36,028 bases of DNA from positions 1 to 36,028 of the forward strand of contig JAAYCB010000185.1 of assembly GCA_012744395.1 (NCBI GenBank), given 5' to 3'. Below are positions 1 through 9,676 of the stretch, piece after piece. Position 1 is the first letter of the stretch. Each line of letters starts with the position of its first letter. The position numbers and the translations under genes are program-made. The notes under the pieces were generated by a model. It did no database searches. It was given only the letters and a program-made list of their open reading frames with translations, and had not been told where the DNA came from. Source of the stretch: Pirellulaceae bacterium (GTDB taxonomy: Bacteria; Planctomycetota; Planctomycetia; Pirellulales; Thermoguttaceae).

Positions 1-70
1 CGACCAGGCGCTGCAAAGCCTCATCCAACGGCAGATTCGAAAAGCAACGAGTCGACGCCGCTACAAACAC
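1..70 (-). CDS. N-terminus of probable sugar phosphate isomerase/epimerase (partial, runs off left edge)
   Basis: Only 23 codons are inside the window. Reading leftwards from a GTG at 70 gives MFVAASTRCF followed by SNLPLDEALQRLV, with no stop before the edge. An AGGAG box (rc of 78-82) lies 7 bases upstream of the GTG, which supports this start. From memory, the opening FVAAST-C-F..LPLDEAL resembles the first beta strand and helix of planctomycete TIM-barrel sugar phosphate isomerases/epimerases (xylose isomerase-like fold). That is recognition by resemblance over few residues. The gene is divergent from sppA, sharing the 71-337 gap with it. Confidence 0.45.
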   Translation of the reverse strand, partial: MFVAASTRCFSNLPLDEALQRLV

Positions 71-337
71 TCCGTGACTCCTTTCTGGTGGGAGCAATCT
101 CGGCAGAAGAATCCCTCTGGCTGCCGCAGGCAACCAGATAGCTTACCGCGATTGGCGAGGGCGGGCAACACCACCGCGAAGCAGCCCCGCCCGCATTGCT
201 TCTCTCGTTTACCGAGGTAGAATTATCTCAGTCGTGGCGATTTCTGCTCGTTTTCCGCTCCAAGAAGCGAGGCAGCCAGCGCGCCGGAACGGACAGGGTT
301 GGAGTGCGTACAGGGCCCGCTGCCGCGGGAGCTCGCG

Positions 338-1432
338 ATGGAACCGATAGAACCCCAGGGTCACGAAACGATCGTCCAGGCCCAGGTTGCGCCCCAGGCT
401 GCCGATCCTCCCGGCTACTACCCGCCCCAGCGCCGCGGGCGCGGCGGGGGCCTGTTGCTGTTCTTCATCCTGATCCTTGTGATCGCCTTGGGTTGTTCAT
501 TTCTCCTCAACCTGGCCCTGCTCGCCAACCAGACCCCTTCGCGCCCGGGGCGCGCGTTGCAGGAGGAGTACATCGCTCATGACAAGTTCCAGACCGGCAC
601 GGACAAGGTCGCCATCGTTTCGGTGAACGGCGCGATCCTCGGCTACGAGGGGTACCTCAAACAGCAGATCGACCAGGCCAGCGCCGATGAGCACGTCAAG
701 GCGGTGGTCTTGCGGATCGATTCGCCCGGCGGGACCGTCTCCGCCTCGGATTATTACTATCACCATCTGAGCAGGCTCCGCACCGAATCGAACAAGCCGA
801 TCGTGGTCAGCATGGGCGCCATCGCGGCCAGCGGCGGCTACTATCTCTCGATGGCGGCTGGCCCGAACGAGAAGACGGTCTTTGCCGAGCCAACGACGTT
901 CACCGGCTCGATCGGCGTTGTGATTCCGCATTACAACTTTTCCGGCCTGCTCGACCAGTTCGGGATCGAGGAGGACAGCGTCGCCAGCCACCGGCTGAAG
1001 ACGATGGGCAGCCTGGCGCGTGAAATGACCGAGGAAGAACGGGCGATCTTCCAGCAATTGGTGGATGAAGGATTCGCGCGGTTCAAGGCGATCATCCGCG
1101 CGAATCGGCCTACCTTCCAGGACGATGGCGAGGCCCTCGAGAAGCTGGCCACCGGCCAGATCTTCACCGCCGAGCAGGCGAAGCGAGCGGGGCTGGTTGA
1201 CGAAATCGGCTTCCTGGAAGAGGCCGTCGATCGGGCGATCGAACTGGCCGGCCTCGACCGGAACAACGTCCAAGTCATTCGCTACAAGAGAACCCTCGGT
1301 TTGGGCTCGCTGTTGCTGGGCGCCAACGCGCGAGGCAGGGCCTTCAATCTGGCCCAGATGATCGACCTGTCCGCGCCGCGCCCCTACTACCTGGCCACCC
1401 AGTTGCCGCTGCTGGTCCGCAGCGGCGATTGA
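338..1432 (+). CDS. sppA: Signal peptide peptidase SppA (S49 family, single-domain form)
   Basis: 364 residues. SppA is a membrane-anchored serine protease that degrades signal peptides left in the membrane after Sec export. A cytoplasmic Pro/Gln/Arg-rich leader (1-37) is followed by one membrane segment (about 38-63) and an S49 domain (about 90-305). Visible motifs are RIDSPGG (126-132), an oxyanion-loop-like region, and AIAASGGYYLSMAA (161-174) with Ser165 as the expected nucleophile. The general-base lysine is probably Lys221 in LKTMGS. The length fits the half-size Bacillus-type SppA, not the double-domain E. coli enzyme. The ATG at 338 is chosen because GGGAG lies just upstream (328-332); the frame is open back to a TTG at 299 without a ribosome site. 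It converges on pepT, 108 bases away. Confidence 0.93.
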   Translation: MEPIEPQGHETIVQAQVAPQAADPPGYYPPQRRGRGGGLLLFFILILVIALGCSFLLNLALLANQTPSRPGRALQEEYIAHDKFQTGTDKVAIVSVNGAILGYEGYLKQQIDQASADEHVKAVVLRIDSPGGTVSASDYYYHHLSRLRTESNKPIVVSMGAIAASGGYYLSMAAGPNEKTVFAEPTTFTGSIGVVIPHYNFSGLLDQFGIEEDSVASHRLKTMGSLAREMTEEERAIFQQLVDEGFARFKAIIRANRPTFQDDGEALEKLATGQIFTAEQAKRAGLVDEIGFLEEAVDRAIELAGLDRNNVQVIRYKRTLGLGSLLLGANARGRAFNLAQMIDLSAPRPYYLATQLPLLVRSGD

Positions 1433-1540
1433 ACCCGCGCCCGAGCAAGTCTCCCCCCCCGGTCGCTTCCGGCAGCGCCGTGGATGCCGCCCCAGGGAAT
1501 TGCGGGCGGTGAAAACGGGGTCTCTCTCCGCCCGCCGCGG

Positions 1541-2806
<1,266 letters not shown>

Positions 2807-2996
2807 CGCGAGTCTTCTCCCCCGGGGAAATGGCAGGGCCCGGCCGGGCTGGCCGCCGCGGCATGGCTGCCCCGCCGCAACCGGGCACAACGGGCAAGCG
2901 TGATGCCCACGTGCTTATCTTCGCCAAACCGGGCGTGATTTGGTAGGCTGGGGAGGGGGGTTTTTTCCGCGAGACCCGTTCTGGAGAGGCCACGCC

Positions 2997-3818
2997 ATGC
3001 CGGCCGCAGATGTCCGCTACCTGGTATTCGATGTCGAGAGCGTCGCCGATCCGCCGCTGATCGCCAAGCTCCAATACGCCGGTCAGAACCTCAGCGGCGA
3101 CGAGGCGTTGCAGCGCTACCGGGCGGAGTTGCTGGAGAAATACGACAGCGATTTCATCCCCTACACGTTCCAGGTCCCGATCGCGGTGGTCGTGGCCAAA
3201 CTGGCGGCCGACTTCCGGCTGATTGACCTGGTGGCGCTGGATGCACCCGAGTTCCGCCCCCACGTGATCACCGAGAATTTCTGGAGAGGCTGGGAAGCCT
3301 ACCGTCGGCCGACCCTGGTCAGCTTCAACGGCCGCGCGTTCGATCTGCCGTTGCTCGAGCTGGCGGCGTTCCGCTATGGTTTGAACCTGGCGGCCTGGTT
3401 CCAGACGAGCGCCAGGTCGTATGAGCAGCCGCGGAACCGCTACAATATCGCCGCGCACATCGATCTCCACGAGACCCTGACCAATTTCGGCGCCACGCGG
3501 TTCACGGGTGGTCTCAACCTGGCCGCCACGTTGCTCGGCAAGCCCGGCAAGATGGATGTCCAAGGCGACATGGTCCAGGACATGTACGGGGCCGGGCGGC
3601 TCGCCGAGATCAACGACTACTGCCGCTGCGACGTGCTGGACACGTACTTCGTGTTTCTCCGCACGAGGGTCACCCAGGGCATGCTTTCCCTCGACGAGGA
3701 GCAGCGGATCATCGCGGAGACCAAGTCGTGGCTCGAGCAGCGCGCCCCGGCCCAGCAGGCCTACCGCCTCTACCTTGAGAAATGGGGCGATTGGCCGAAC
3801 CCCTGGGCATCCCCGTAG
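2997..3818 (+). CDS. Predicted 3'-5' exonuclease, PolB-like (DNA_pol_B_exo2 type)
   Basis: 273 residues. It belongs to the DEDD exonuclease superfamily, in the stand-alone group related to the proofreading domain of family-B DNA polymerases. The three exonuclease motifs are visible: VFDVES (Asp12, Glu14), SFNGRAFDLPLLEL with Asp116, and YCRCDVLDTYFVFLR with Asp212. No polymerase domain follows, so it should act as a separate nuclease; its substrate cannot be told from sequence. The ATG at 2997 has GGAGAGG about 9 bases upstream; the open frame begins earlier (2940) without support. The stop codon overlaps the first base of a 65-bp dispersed repeat (3818-3882) that separates this gene from the converging rnhA. 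Confidence 0.88.
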   Translation: MPAADVRYLVFDVESVADPPLIAKLQYAGQNLSGDEALQRYRAELLEKYDSDFIPYTFQVPIAVVVAKLAADFRLIDLVALDAPEFRPHVITENFWRGWEAYRRPTLVSFNGRAFDLPLLELAAFRYGLNLAAWFQTSARSYEQPRNRYNIAAHIDLHETLTNFGATRFTGGLNLAATLLGKPGKMDVQGDMVQDMYGAGRLAEINDYCRCDVLDTYFVFLRTRVTQGMLSLDEEQRIIAETKSWLEQRAPAQQAYRLYLEKWGDWPNPWASP

Positions 3819-3882
3819 GGTGGTGCAAAGCGGTCCAATTCGAACCAGTCGGAATGCCCACGGCCGTCTCGCGGAACCAGAC
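3818..3882 (+). repeat. Dispersed repeat of the GGGTGGTGCAA family, copy 1
   Basis: The whole gap between the converging exonuclease and rnhA genes is filled by a sequence beginning GGGTGGTGCAAAGCGG and ending GCGGAACCAGAC. A related copy of almost the same length lies at 24238-24303 (beginning GGGTGGTGCAAGCGG, ending CGAAACCGGAC). Ends and a central TGCCC block are shared; the middle has diverged. It could also serve as a two-way transcription boundary, but no U-tract is seen. Confidence 0.55.
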
Positions 3883-4329
3883 TTAGAGATACTTCTGATA
3901 GGCCGCCACCGCCAGGGCGTCGCAGCGTTCGTTCTCCGGATGGCCGCTGTGGCCGCGGACGTGGGTGAAGTGAACGCGGTGATTGACCAGCAACTGGTCA
4001 AGCCGCCGCCAGAGGTCCTCGTTCTTGACGGGCTTGAAGCTCTGCCCCTCGCGGCGCCGCCAGCCGTTAGCCTTCCATTTGGGCATCCACTCGGAAATCC
4101 CCTTGCCCACGTAGGAGCTGTCGGTCACCAATTCGACCCGCGTGGGGCGTTTCAGGGCTTCGAGGCCGCGGATCACCGCCAACAATTCCATGCGGTTGTT
4201 GGTTGTCTCCCGTTCGCCCCCCGAGCGTTCGAGTTCCTTGCCGGTGGCCGGGTGGCGCAACACGAAGGCCCAGCCTCCGGGTCCCGGATTGCCGCTGCAC
4301 GCGCCGTCGGTGTAGAGGATTACTTCCAT
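3883..4329 (-). CDS. rnhA: Ribonuclease HI
   Basis: 148 residues, nearly the length of E. coli RNase HI (155). It cuts the RNA strand of RNA-DNA hybrids in Okazaki primers and R-loops. The active-site carboxylates are present: [15 protein letters not shown] (Asp8), [10 protein letters not shown] (Glu48), LVTDSSYV (Asp70) and ENERCDALA (Asp137), with the flexible-loop histidine in VRGHSGH (about His127). The basic [12 protein letters not shown] segment matches the substrate-binding handle of the E. coli-type enzyme. No ribosome site is obvious before the ATG at 4329. Upstream lies a repeat-rich 195-bp gap towards the histidine kinase, on the same strand. Confidence 0.96.
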   Translation of the reverse strand: MEVILYTDGACSGNPGPGGWAFVLRHPATGKELERSGGERETTNNRMELLAVIRGLEALKRPTRVELVTDSSYVGKGISEWMPKWKANGWRRREGQSFKPVKNEDLWRRLDQLLVNHRVHFTHVRGHSGHPENERCDALAVAAYQKYL

Positions 4330-4413
4330 GTTGGGGGAACCGTCAGCCGTCAGCTTTCAGGTTACTCGTCATTGGTTGCAGGTTACTGATCACGGGTTAC
4401 AGGTTATCCTTTG

Positions 4414-4440
4414 TCCCCAAGCTGGAGCTTGGGAACCAGG
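4414..4440 (+). repeat. Dispersed palindromic repeat (CCAAGCTGGAGCTTGG core), copy 1
   Basis: An interrupted palindrome with core CCCAAGCTGGAGCTTGGGAA followed by CCAGG. Near-identical copies are at 8899-8926, 16745-16772 and 30101-30128, all between genes. The core can fold into a short hairpin. It sits in the rnhA-kinase gap together with GCTGAC-type direct repeats. A REP-like element is the likeliest description. Confidence 0.8.
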
Positions 4441-4473
4441 GGAATGATGGTTGTAACCTGACTACTGAAAACG

Positions 4474-4520
4474 GACGGCTGACAGCTGATAGCTGACGGC
4501 TGACGGCTGACAGCTTTCAG
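4474..4520 (+). repeat. Cluster of GCTGAC-type short direct repeats
   Basis: Five or more closely spaced units of the form GCTGACGGCTGACAGCT occur here, with variants GCTGATAGCT. An inverted counterpart (GTCAGCCGTCAGCTTTCAGG) occurs at 4341-4361 on the other side of the palindromic repeat, so the 4340-4520 gap is an imperfect inverted structure that also contains three copies of a GGTTAC motif. No open reading frame in it looks coding. Confidence 0.65.
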
Positions 4521-4524
4521 CCAT

Positions 4525-6306
4525 TCACGCCTCGGTCTCCGCGTCGTCCGACGCGACGCGGACGTGCTTGCGGTCGAACCGCGACTTGCCGAACTCTTCG
4601 AAATCGGCCGTCAGCGGGGAATCGATCAGCGGCTGCTGCTCGATTTCCCAGGGGAGCCGTACGGTGAAGGTGCTGCCCATGCCCAGCTCGCTCTCGACTG
4701 ACACATCGCCGCCGAGCAGGTTGCACAATTCGCGGACGATCGACAGCCCCAGGCCGCTGCCGCCGTACTCGCGGGTCATGGCATCCTTGCCGGACATGCC
4801 GGCCTGGCCCTGGCGGAACTTTTCGAAAATCACCTGCTGGTCTTCCTCGGCGATTCCCACGCCGGTATCGACGACGCGGAGCACGAGGTCGCCCGGGCCG
4901 TCGCGGGCGGCAATCACCTTGATCCGCCCTCCTTCGGGCGTGAACTTGATGGCGTTGGAGAGCAGGTTGTTCAGGATCTGCTGGACGCGCGACTGGTCCT
5001 GGTGCATCGGCGGCAAGTCGGGCTCGATCTGTTCGACCAGGTCGATGTTCTTCCGTTCCGAGAGCGGGCGGGCCATGTCGCACTGGGCGCCGATCACCCG
5101 GCCGATGTCGAACGACGAGAGCCGCAGTTCCATCTTGCCGCTCTCGACCTTGGCCAGGTCGAGGACGTTGTTGACCATCTCCAGGAGCAGCCGCCCCGAC
5201 TTCTGGATGTTCTGGACATAGCGTTTCTGCTTCGCGTCGAGCGAGTCGATCGAGCCGAGCACGTCGCTGAAGCCGAGAATCCCGTTCAGCGGGGTCCGCA
5301 GCTCGTGGCTCATCGTGGCCATGAAATCGCTCTTCACGCGGTTCATTTCGTAGAGCTGCATGTTGAGCTTCGCCAGCTCGTCGACCTTGACGTCGAGGCT
5401 CACGTTCGCCCGGCGGAGTTCGTCCTGGGCGTCGACAAGGTGGCGGAGCATTCGGTTGAAGGCCAGGGCGAGCGACTCGAACTCGTCGCCCGTGCGGATA
5501 TCGGCGCGCATGTTGATTTCGCCCCGGGCGATCGCGTCGCTCACGCCCCGCAGGTGGCGCAAGGGGCGGACGATCACGTAGCGGATCACAATGTAGAAGG
5601 CGATCATCGCCAGGAACGCGGTGATGATCGCCACGCCCAGAAGGAACCCCCAATAGCGATTGACGGCTTCCATCGTCCGTTCGTTGGGGATCGTGATCTT
5701 GGCGACGGCCAGCAGCTCGTCATCGGCGGGCTTCTGATCGGAGACTCCGGCCATGTTCAACAGCGGAGAGGCGAAGACGTTGCGCGGCGGCAGTCCCTGG
5801 TGACAGAGCGTCGTGCACGACTGGTTCGATCGAATCGCCCGGTAGTAGTAGTACTTCTCGTTGCCCGGCGAAAAGGCCTCGGCCCAATCCTGCCGCTTGC
5901 CGTCCTCCGGCGCCGGCTGCATGAACCTGGCGATCAGGTCCCGCTCGAAATCGTTGACCGGCCGCCCCGGCCCGGAGGCCGGATAGGTGGGGCTGTCGGG
6001 CCGGTAGAGGAAGGTCGTTTCCACACCCTTGTCGTTGAGGGTCTCGGCCATGTTCTGCGACATCTTCGCGATGAACGGTTTGAAGTCGCTGGTGTCGAGC
6101 TTCACCCAATGGACGTCGATCAAGGCCTGGTCGACCAACAGGCCCGCCGTGAGCGGATTCTGTTCGAACACCACCTTCTCGGTCACCTGCCAGTAGAGCC
6201 ACAGGCTGAACGCCATGACCACCACCAGGAACACGCCGAAAAGGAAGAGGCACTTGATTTCGAGACTCGTCGCGCCGACGGCGCGACTGATCGGTCGTCT
6301 GGCCAT
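4525..6306 (-). CDS. Membrane sensor histidine kinase with heme-type periplasmic sensor domain
   Basis: 593 residues. Domain order: TM1 (20-40), periplasmic domain (about 41-218), TM2 (219-244), HAMP (about 245-295, with RPLRHL and DEFESLALAFNRM), a short coiled segment, HisKA with the phospho-accepting SHELRTPLNGI (His334), and HATPase_c with N box NLLSNAIKF (Asn451), G1 VVDTGVGI (478-485) and G2 GGSGLGLS (515-522). The periplasmic part resembles the DUF3365/Tll0287-like heme PAS domains (PTYPASGPGRPVNDFE, then KYYYYRAI) and ends in CTTLCH (164-169) where those proteins carry a c-heme CxxCH; here the spacing is CX3CH. No response regulator gene is adjacent, so this is an orphan kinase. Redox or gas sensing is inference. 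GAGCGG upstream of the ATG at 6306 is a weak ribosome site. Confidence 0.9.
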   Translation of the reverse strand: MARRPISRAVGATSLEIKCLFLFGVFLVVVMAFSLWLYWQVTEKVVFEQNPLTAGLLVDQALIDVHWVKLDTSDFKPFIAKMSQNMAETLNDKGVETTFLYRPDSPTYPASGPGRPVNDFERDLIARFMQPAPEDGKRQDWAEAFSPGNEKYYYYRAIRSNQSCTTLCHQGLPPRNVFASPLLNMAGVSDQKPADDELLAVAKITIPNERTMEAVNRYWGFLLGVAIITAFLAMIAFYIVIRYVIVRPLRHLRGVSDAIARGEINMRADIRTGDEFESLALAFNRMLRHLVDAQDELRRANVSLDVKVDELAKLNMQLYEMNRVKSDFMATMSHELRTPLNGILGFSDVLGSIDSLDAKQKRYVQNIQKSGRLLLEMVNNVLDLAKVESGKMELRLSSFDIGRVIGAQCDMARPLSERKNIDLVEQIEPDLPPMHQDQSRVQQILNNLLSNAIKFTPEGGRIKVIAARDGPGDLVLRVVDTGVGIAEEDQQVIFEKFRQGQAGMSGKDAMTREYGGSGLGLSIVRELCNLLGGDVSVESELGMGSTFTVRLPWEIEQQPLIDSPLTADFEEFGKSRFDRKHVRVASDDAETEA

Positions 6307-6391
6307 TTCCGCTCAAATCGGGTTCACGCTCGCGAGACGTAACTCGTTTATTTTACGCAAATTGCGGCACTCTGCCAGAGGGAAAAAGGAT

Positions 6392-6460
6392 AAGGTTCAA
6401 GGCTCAATGGCCAGATGGGCGCGACGGGGTCGTTGATCGGGAGCACCGAACTGGCGGAAC
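6392..6460 (-). repeat. Dispersed repeat sharing a 22-bp core with 16535-16610, copy 1
   Basis: The core GTTCCGCCAGTTCGGTGCTC (rc, ending at 6460) matches 21 of 22 bases of 16535-16556 in opposite orientation. Both copies end about 50 bases later in CCTTGAACCTT (6392-6402 here). Next to it (6461-6490) the sequence TTGGATTTTG occurs twice around AACCTTGAACC. This fills much of the gap between the kinase and priA. Nothing in it appears coding. Confidence 0.65.
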
Positions 6461-6514
6461 TTGGATTTTGAACCTTGAACCTTGGATTTTGCAGCCTGCC
6501 CGCTGCCCGGTCGA

Positions 6515-8797
6515 TCAGAGCATATCGACCGGATCGATATCCACGATCCACTGGATTTCTTCGGGGGCCTTCCGATCGGCGGTCGCCCGGCGGATCGCCC
6601 GGCGGAGCCGATCGCCGTCGGCAGCCTGGACCTGGATCTGGAAGCGGTACTTTCCGCGGAGTTTGGCGAACGGCGCGGGGGCCGGGCCAAGCACACGCGC
6701 CCCGGCGTTCTCGGCATCGAGGGCCGCAACCAGCGCCCGCCCCAGGACCTGCGCATACTGTTCGGTTGCCTTTTCCCCCGGCCCGCGGACGACAAACCGG
6801 GCGATTGTCGAAAACGGGGGATAGGAGAACATCTGCCGGATCGGCAATTCGCCGTTGGCAAACGCCTGATAGTCGTGGCGGACGGCCGCCTGGATGGCTG
6901 GGTGTTCCGGGTTGAAGGTTTGCACGAGTACGCGCCCTCCTTTCTCCCCGCGGCCGGTGCGGCCGGCGACTTGCGTCACCAGGTGAAACGTCCGCTCCGC
7001 CGACCTGAAATCCGGCAGGTGCAGCGCCGTGTCCGCGTTGATCACGCCAACCAGCGTGACGTTCGGAAAGTCGAGTCCCTTGGCGATCATCTGCGTGCCG
7101 AGGAGAATCTTCACCTCTCCGCTGCGAAACGAGTCGAGCGCCCGCTCGTGGGCCCCCCGCGACTGCATCGTGTCGGTGTCCATCCGCAGGCAGCGGACGC
7201 CCGGAAATCTTGCTCTGACTTCCGCCTCGAGCCGCTGCGTGCCCAGGCCGCGGTAGCTGATCCCCGCGAACTGGCAGGAGGGGCAGGCCGCCGGGGCGGG
7301 AATCTGGTAGTCGCAGTAGTGGCACAGGGCAATTTCTTCCGTGCGGTGGTGGGTCAGCGCGATTTCGCACTCCGGGCAGCGGACCACCTCCCCGCACGAA
7401 GGGCACTGAATGTGCGTCGAAAAGCCGCGGCGATTCAGCAGCAGAATCACCTGCCCCCCGTCGCGGATCGCTTCTGCGATCGCCTGGTGGAGCTGACGGT
7501 GGATCGCGCCGCGGGTCGTCCGCGAGCGGAACTCGTCGCGCAGATCGATCGTTCCCACGGCCGGCATCGGGCGGTTGAGCACCCGCCGCGGCATTTCCAC
7601 GAGCCGGTACTGGCCGCACTGGGCGCGGTGCCAACTCTCCAGCGAGGGGGTCGCCGACCCGAGCACGAGCGGGACATTCTCCTGCGCTGCGCGGCGGAGG
7701 GCCACGTCGCGGGCATGGTACCGCGGTGCAGTCTCCTGCTTGAACGAGTTTTCGTGCTCTTCGTCGAGCACGATTAGACCCAGGTTGGGTACCGGAGCGA
7801 AAACCGCGCTCCGCGCGCCCACGACGACCTGGACCCCCCCGGCGGCGATCCGCTGCCACTCCCAGTGCCGGTCGGAGTCGCTCAGGTGGCTGTGCAACAC
7901 GGCCACATGGTCGAAACGCATGCGGAAGCGGCGGACCGTCTGGGGGGTCAGGCTGATTTCCGGGACCAGCACGATCGCTTGCCGCCCAAAACGGACCACC
8001 TCCTGGATCGCCCGGATGTAGACCTCGGTCTTGCCGCTGCCGGTCACTCCGTGGACCAGCACCGTCGCATGGCGCCGCTGGTTGAGCACCTCGAGAATCG
8101 CCCGCAACCCCGCGTCCTGGTCGGAATTCAACTTCAGGTCCGCTTCCCGGCCGACCGTCGGCTCCGCCCGCCGCGCCGCTTGGACGCGTGCCCGGCGGGC
8201 GGTGATCAGCCCCTTCTTGCGCAGGGCTTGGATCGGGGCCTGGGTACACTTGGCCGCGCGGGCCAGTTCGACCGGGGTCAGCGGTTCCTCGACACGGGCG
8301 AGCGATTCCATCACGGCCGCCTGTTTTTTGGGCAGGCCCATCTTCCGCCACCTGGCCGCGGCGTCCGCTGCGATGCCCAGCAGCGTGGCCACCCGGGTGC
8401 CGGCCTGGGCCCTTACACCCGAGGGAACCACCGTCTCCAACACCTGGCCGAGGTCGCAAAGGTAATACTCGGCGATCCACTCCGTCAGCCGCATCATCGA
8501 GGGCGAAATCAGCGCGTGGCCATCGACGACCGCACGGACCGGCTTGAGCCGAAATCGCCCCGGAGGCTTGACCTCGACGCGGACGCAATACCCCTCGACG
8601 AGGCGATCCCCCTTGCCCAGAGGCACGCGCAGCCGCCGGCCCGGCTCGATCTTGCCGGCCAGGGCGTCGGGCACGAGATAGTCGTACTCGCCGGGGGCGC
8701 CGCCGACGAAGACCACGGTTGCCGCCAGCTGCTCCCCCCGGTCTTCCTCCTCCCAAGGGGCCGGCTCCTCAAACAACCTCCGTTGCTCTTCCGCCAT
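6515..8797 (-). CDS. priA: Primosomal protein N' (replication restart helicase PriA)
   Basis: 760 residues, near the usual 730-830. PriA is a 3'-5' superfamily-2 DNA helicase that binds abandoned forks and reloads the replicative helicase. Order: 3'-binding domain (about 24-125), winged helix (about 145-215), helicase lobe 1 with Walker A HGVTGSGKTEVY (249-260) and DEEH (345-348), motif III GSATPS (380-385), a zinc-binding insert with eight cysteines in four CxxC pairs (465-508), lobe 2 (LGTQMIAKGLDFPNV, QVAGRTGRG) and a C-terminal domain ending WIVDIDPVDML. ATG 8797 is chosen because the family sequence begins there, with GGAG just upstream; the open frame runs back to 9064 across the divergent nadD start, and that extension has no family resemblance. 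Confidence 0.95.
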   Translation of the reverse strand: MAEEQRRLFEEPAPWEEEDRGEQLAATVVFVGGAPGEYDYLVPDALAGKIEPGRRLRVPLGKGDRLVEGYCVRVEVKPPGRFRLKPVRAVVDGHALISPSMMRLTEWIAEYYLCDLGQVLETVVPSGVRAQAGTRVATLLGIAADAAARWRKMGLPKKQAAVMESLARVEEPLTPVELARAAKCTQAPIQALRKKGLITARRARVQAARRAEPTVGREADLKLNSDQDAGLRAILEVLNQRRHATVLVHGVTGSGKTEVYIRAIQEVVRFGRQAIVLVPEISLTPQTVRRFRMRFDHVAVLHSHLSDSDRHWEWQRIAAGGVQVVVGARSAVFAPVPNLGLIVLDEEHENSFKQETAPRYHARDVALRRAAQENVPLVLGSATPSLESWHRAQCGQYRLVEMPRRVLNRPMPAVGTIDLRDEFRSRTTRGAIHRQLHQAIAEAIRDGGQVILLLNRRGFSTHIQCPSCGEVVRCPECEIALTHHRTEEIALCHYCDYQIPAPAACPSCQFAGISYRGLGTQRLEAEVRARFPGVRCLRMDTDTMQSRGAHERALDSFRSGEVKILLGTQMIAKGLDFPNVTLVGVINADTALHLPDFRSAERTFHLVTQVAGRTGRGEKGGRVLVQTFNPEHPAIQAAVRHDYQAFANGELPIRQMFSYPPFSTIARFVVRGPGEKATEQYAQVLGRALVAALDAENAGARVLGPAPAPFAKLRGKYRFQIQVQAADGDRLRRAIRRATADRKAPEEIQWIVDIDPVDML

Positions 8798-8898
8798 CGC
8801 TCCGACCAATCCGTTTATTGACCCGAAACGCCGGACAGGGGTGGCAGGTCCGGTCGCCCGCATTGCCTTCCCTCGCCCCTCATTCCCTCCGCACCCTC

Positions 8899-8926
8899 GT
8901 TTCCAAGCTCCAGCTCGGGAACCAGG
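8899..8926 (+). repeat. Dispersed palindromic repeat (CCAAGCTGGAGCTTGG core), copy 2
   Basis: GTTTCCAAGCTCCAGCTCGG followed by GAACCAGG. Same element as at 4414, 16745 and 30101, with the two central bases inverted (CC for GG) and one T to C change in the right arm. It lies in the divergent priA-nadD gap. Confidence 0.7.
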
Positions 8927-8955
8927 GCAACCGTCGGTCCTCCTTCGCGCCAACC

Positions 8956-8985
8956 CTGGCACGATCGGCCGTTTCAGGCTAACAT
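8956..8985 (+). promoter_or_regulatory. Possible promoter of nadD
   Basis: CTGGCA (8956-8961, 4 of 6 to TTGACA), an 18-base spacer and TAACAT (8980-8985, 4 of 6 to TATAAT) stand about 55 bases before the nadD ATG. The match is moderate and was found by eye. Confidence 0.3.
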
Positions 8986-9038
8986 ACCCGCAATATCCCA
9001 CGTCCCCCACGGCCCTGCAACCGGGAGATATCGCGGCC

Positions 9039-9650
9039 ATGCGCGTTGGACTGTTCGGAGGCACATTCGATCCGATCCATTACGGACATCTGTTGCTCGC
9101 CGAGGTCTGCCGCGAGCAGTGCGACCTGGACGAAGTCTGGTTCCTGCCCGCTGACGTCCCCCCCCACAAACAGGGCGAAATGGTCTCTTCGGGGCAGGCT
9201 CGCGCGGAGATGATCGAGCTGGCGGTTGCCGGCAACGCCGGGCTTCTTGTCAGTCGCCACGAGTTGGAGCACGGCGGCGTGAATTACACGGTCGATACGC
9301 TCCGCCACTTCCGCGATGAAACGCCGGAGGCGGAGTTGTTCTTCCTGATGGGCGCCGACATGTTCAACGACTTGCCGAATTGGCGCAATGCGGAGGAGGT
9401 CTGCCGGTTGGCGGTTCCGATTGTGGCCCAGCGGGCCGGCGTAAGCCCGCCCGACTACGATTGCCTCCAGTCGATCGCCACGCCGGAACGGATTTCCGAG
9501 CTGCTCAACTACCAGGTCGAGATGCCGCAGATCGAATTCAGTAGCACCGAGATTCGCAACCGGGTCGCCGAAGGGCGATCGATCCGCTATCGGACCCCGC
9601 GAGCGGTGCAGAAGTACATCGAAACCCACGGGCTCTACCTGCCCACGTGA
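9039..9650 (+). CDS. nadD: Nicotinate-nucleotide adenylyltransferase NadD
   Basis: 203 residues, typical of the family (190-215). NadD transfers AMP from ATP to nicotinate mononucleotide, giving deamido-NAD in the cytoplasm. The N-terminal nucleotidyltransferase signature GGTFDPIHYGH (7-17) supplies His14 and His17 for ATP phosphates; PADVPPHK (38-44) and the C-terminal SSTEIRNRV (169-176, the SxTxxR motif) are also there. GADMFNDLPNW (105-115) is the substrate loop usual in NadD. Start at 9039: the family sequence begins there and GGGAG lies about 12 bases before it. Divergent from priA. nadB is 15 kb away, so the NAD genes are not an operon here. A foldback repeat follows 26 bases after the stop. 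Confidence 0.95.
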   Translation: MRVGLFGGTFDPIHYGHLLLAEVCREQCDLDEVWFLPADVPPHKQGEMVSSGQARAEMIELAVAGNAGLLVSRHELEHGGVNYTVDTLRHFRDETPEAELFFLMGADMFNDLPNWRNAEEVCRLAVPIVAQRAGVSPPDYDCLQSIATPERISELLNYQVEMPQIEFSSTEIRNRVAEGRSIRYRTPRAVQKYIETHGLYLPT

Positions 9651-9676
9651 CTCAGGGGCCGCACGTAGGCAGTCGC

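Noticed and set aside
1-223. Plus-strand frames at the left edge (for example DQALQSLIQRQIRKATSRRR) as the end of an upstream gene
   Set aside because: No family resemblance, whereas the minus strand has a start codon with an AGGAG box and a recognisable N-terminus in the same place.
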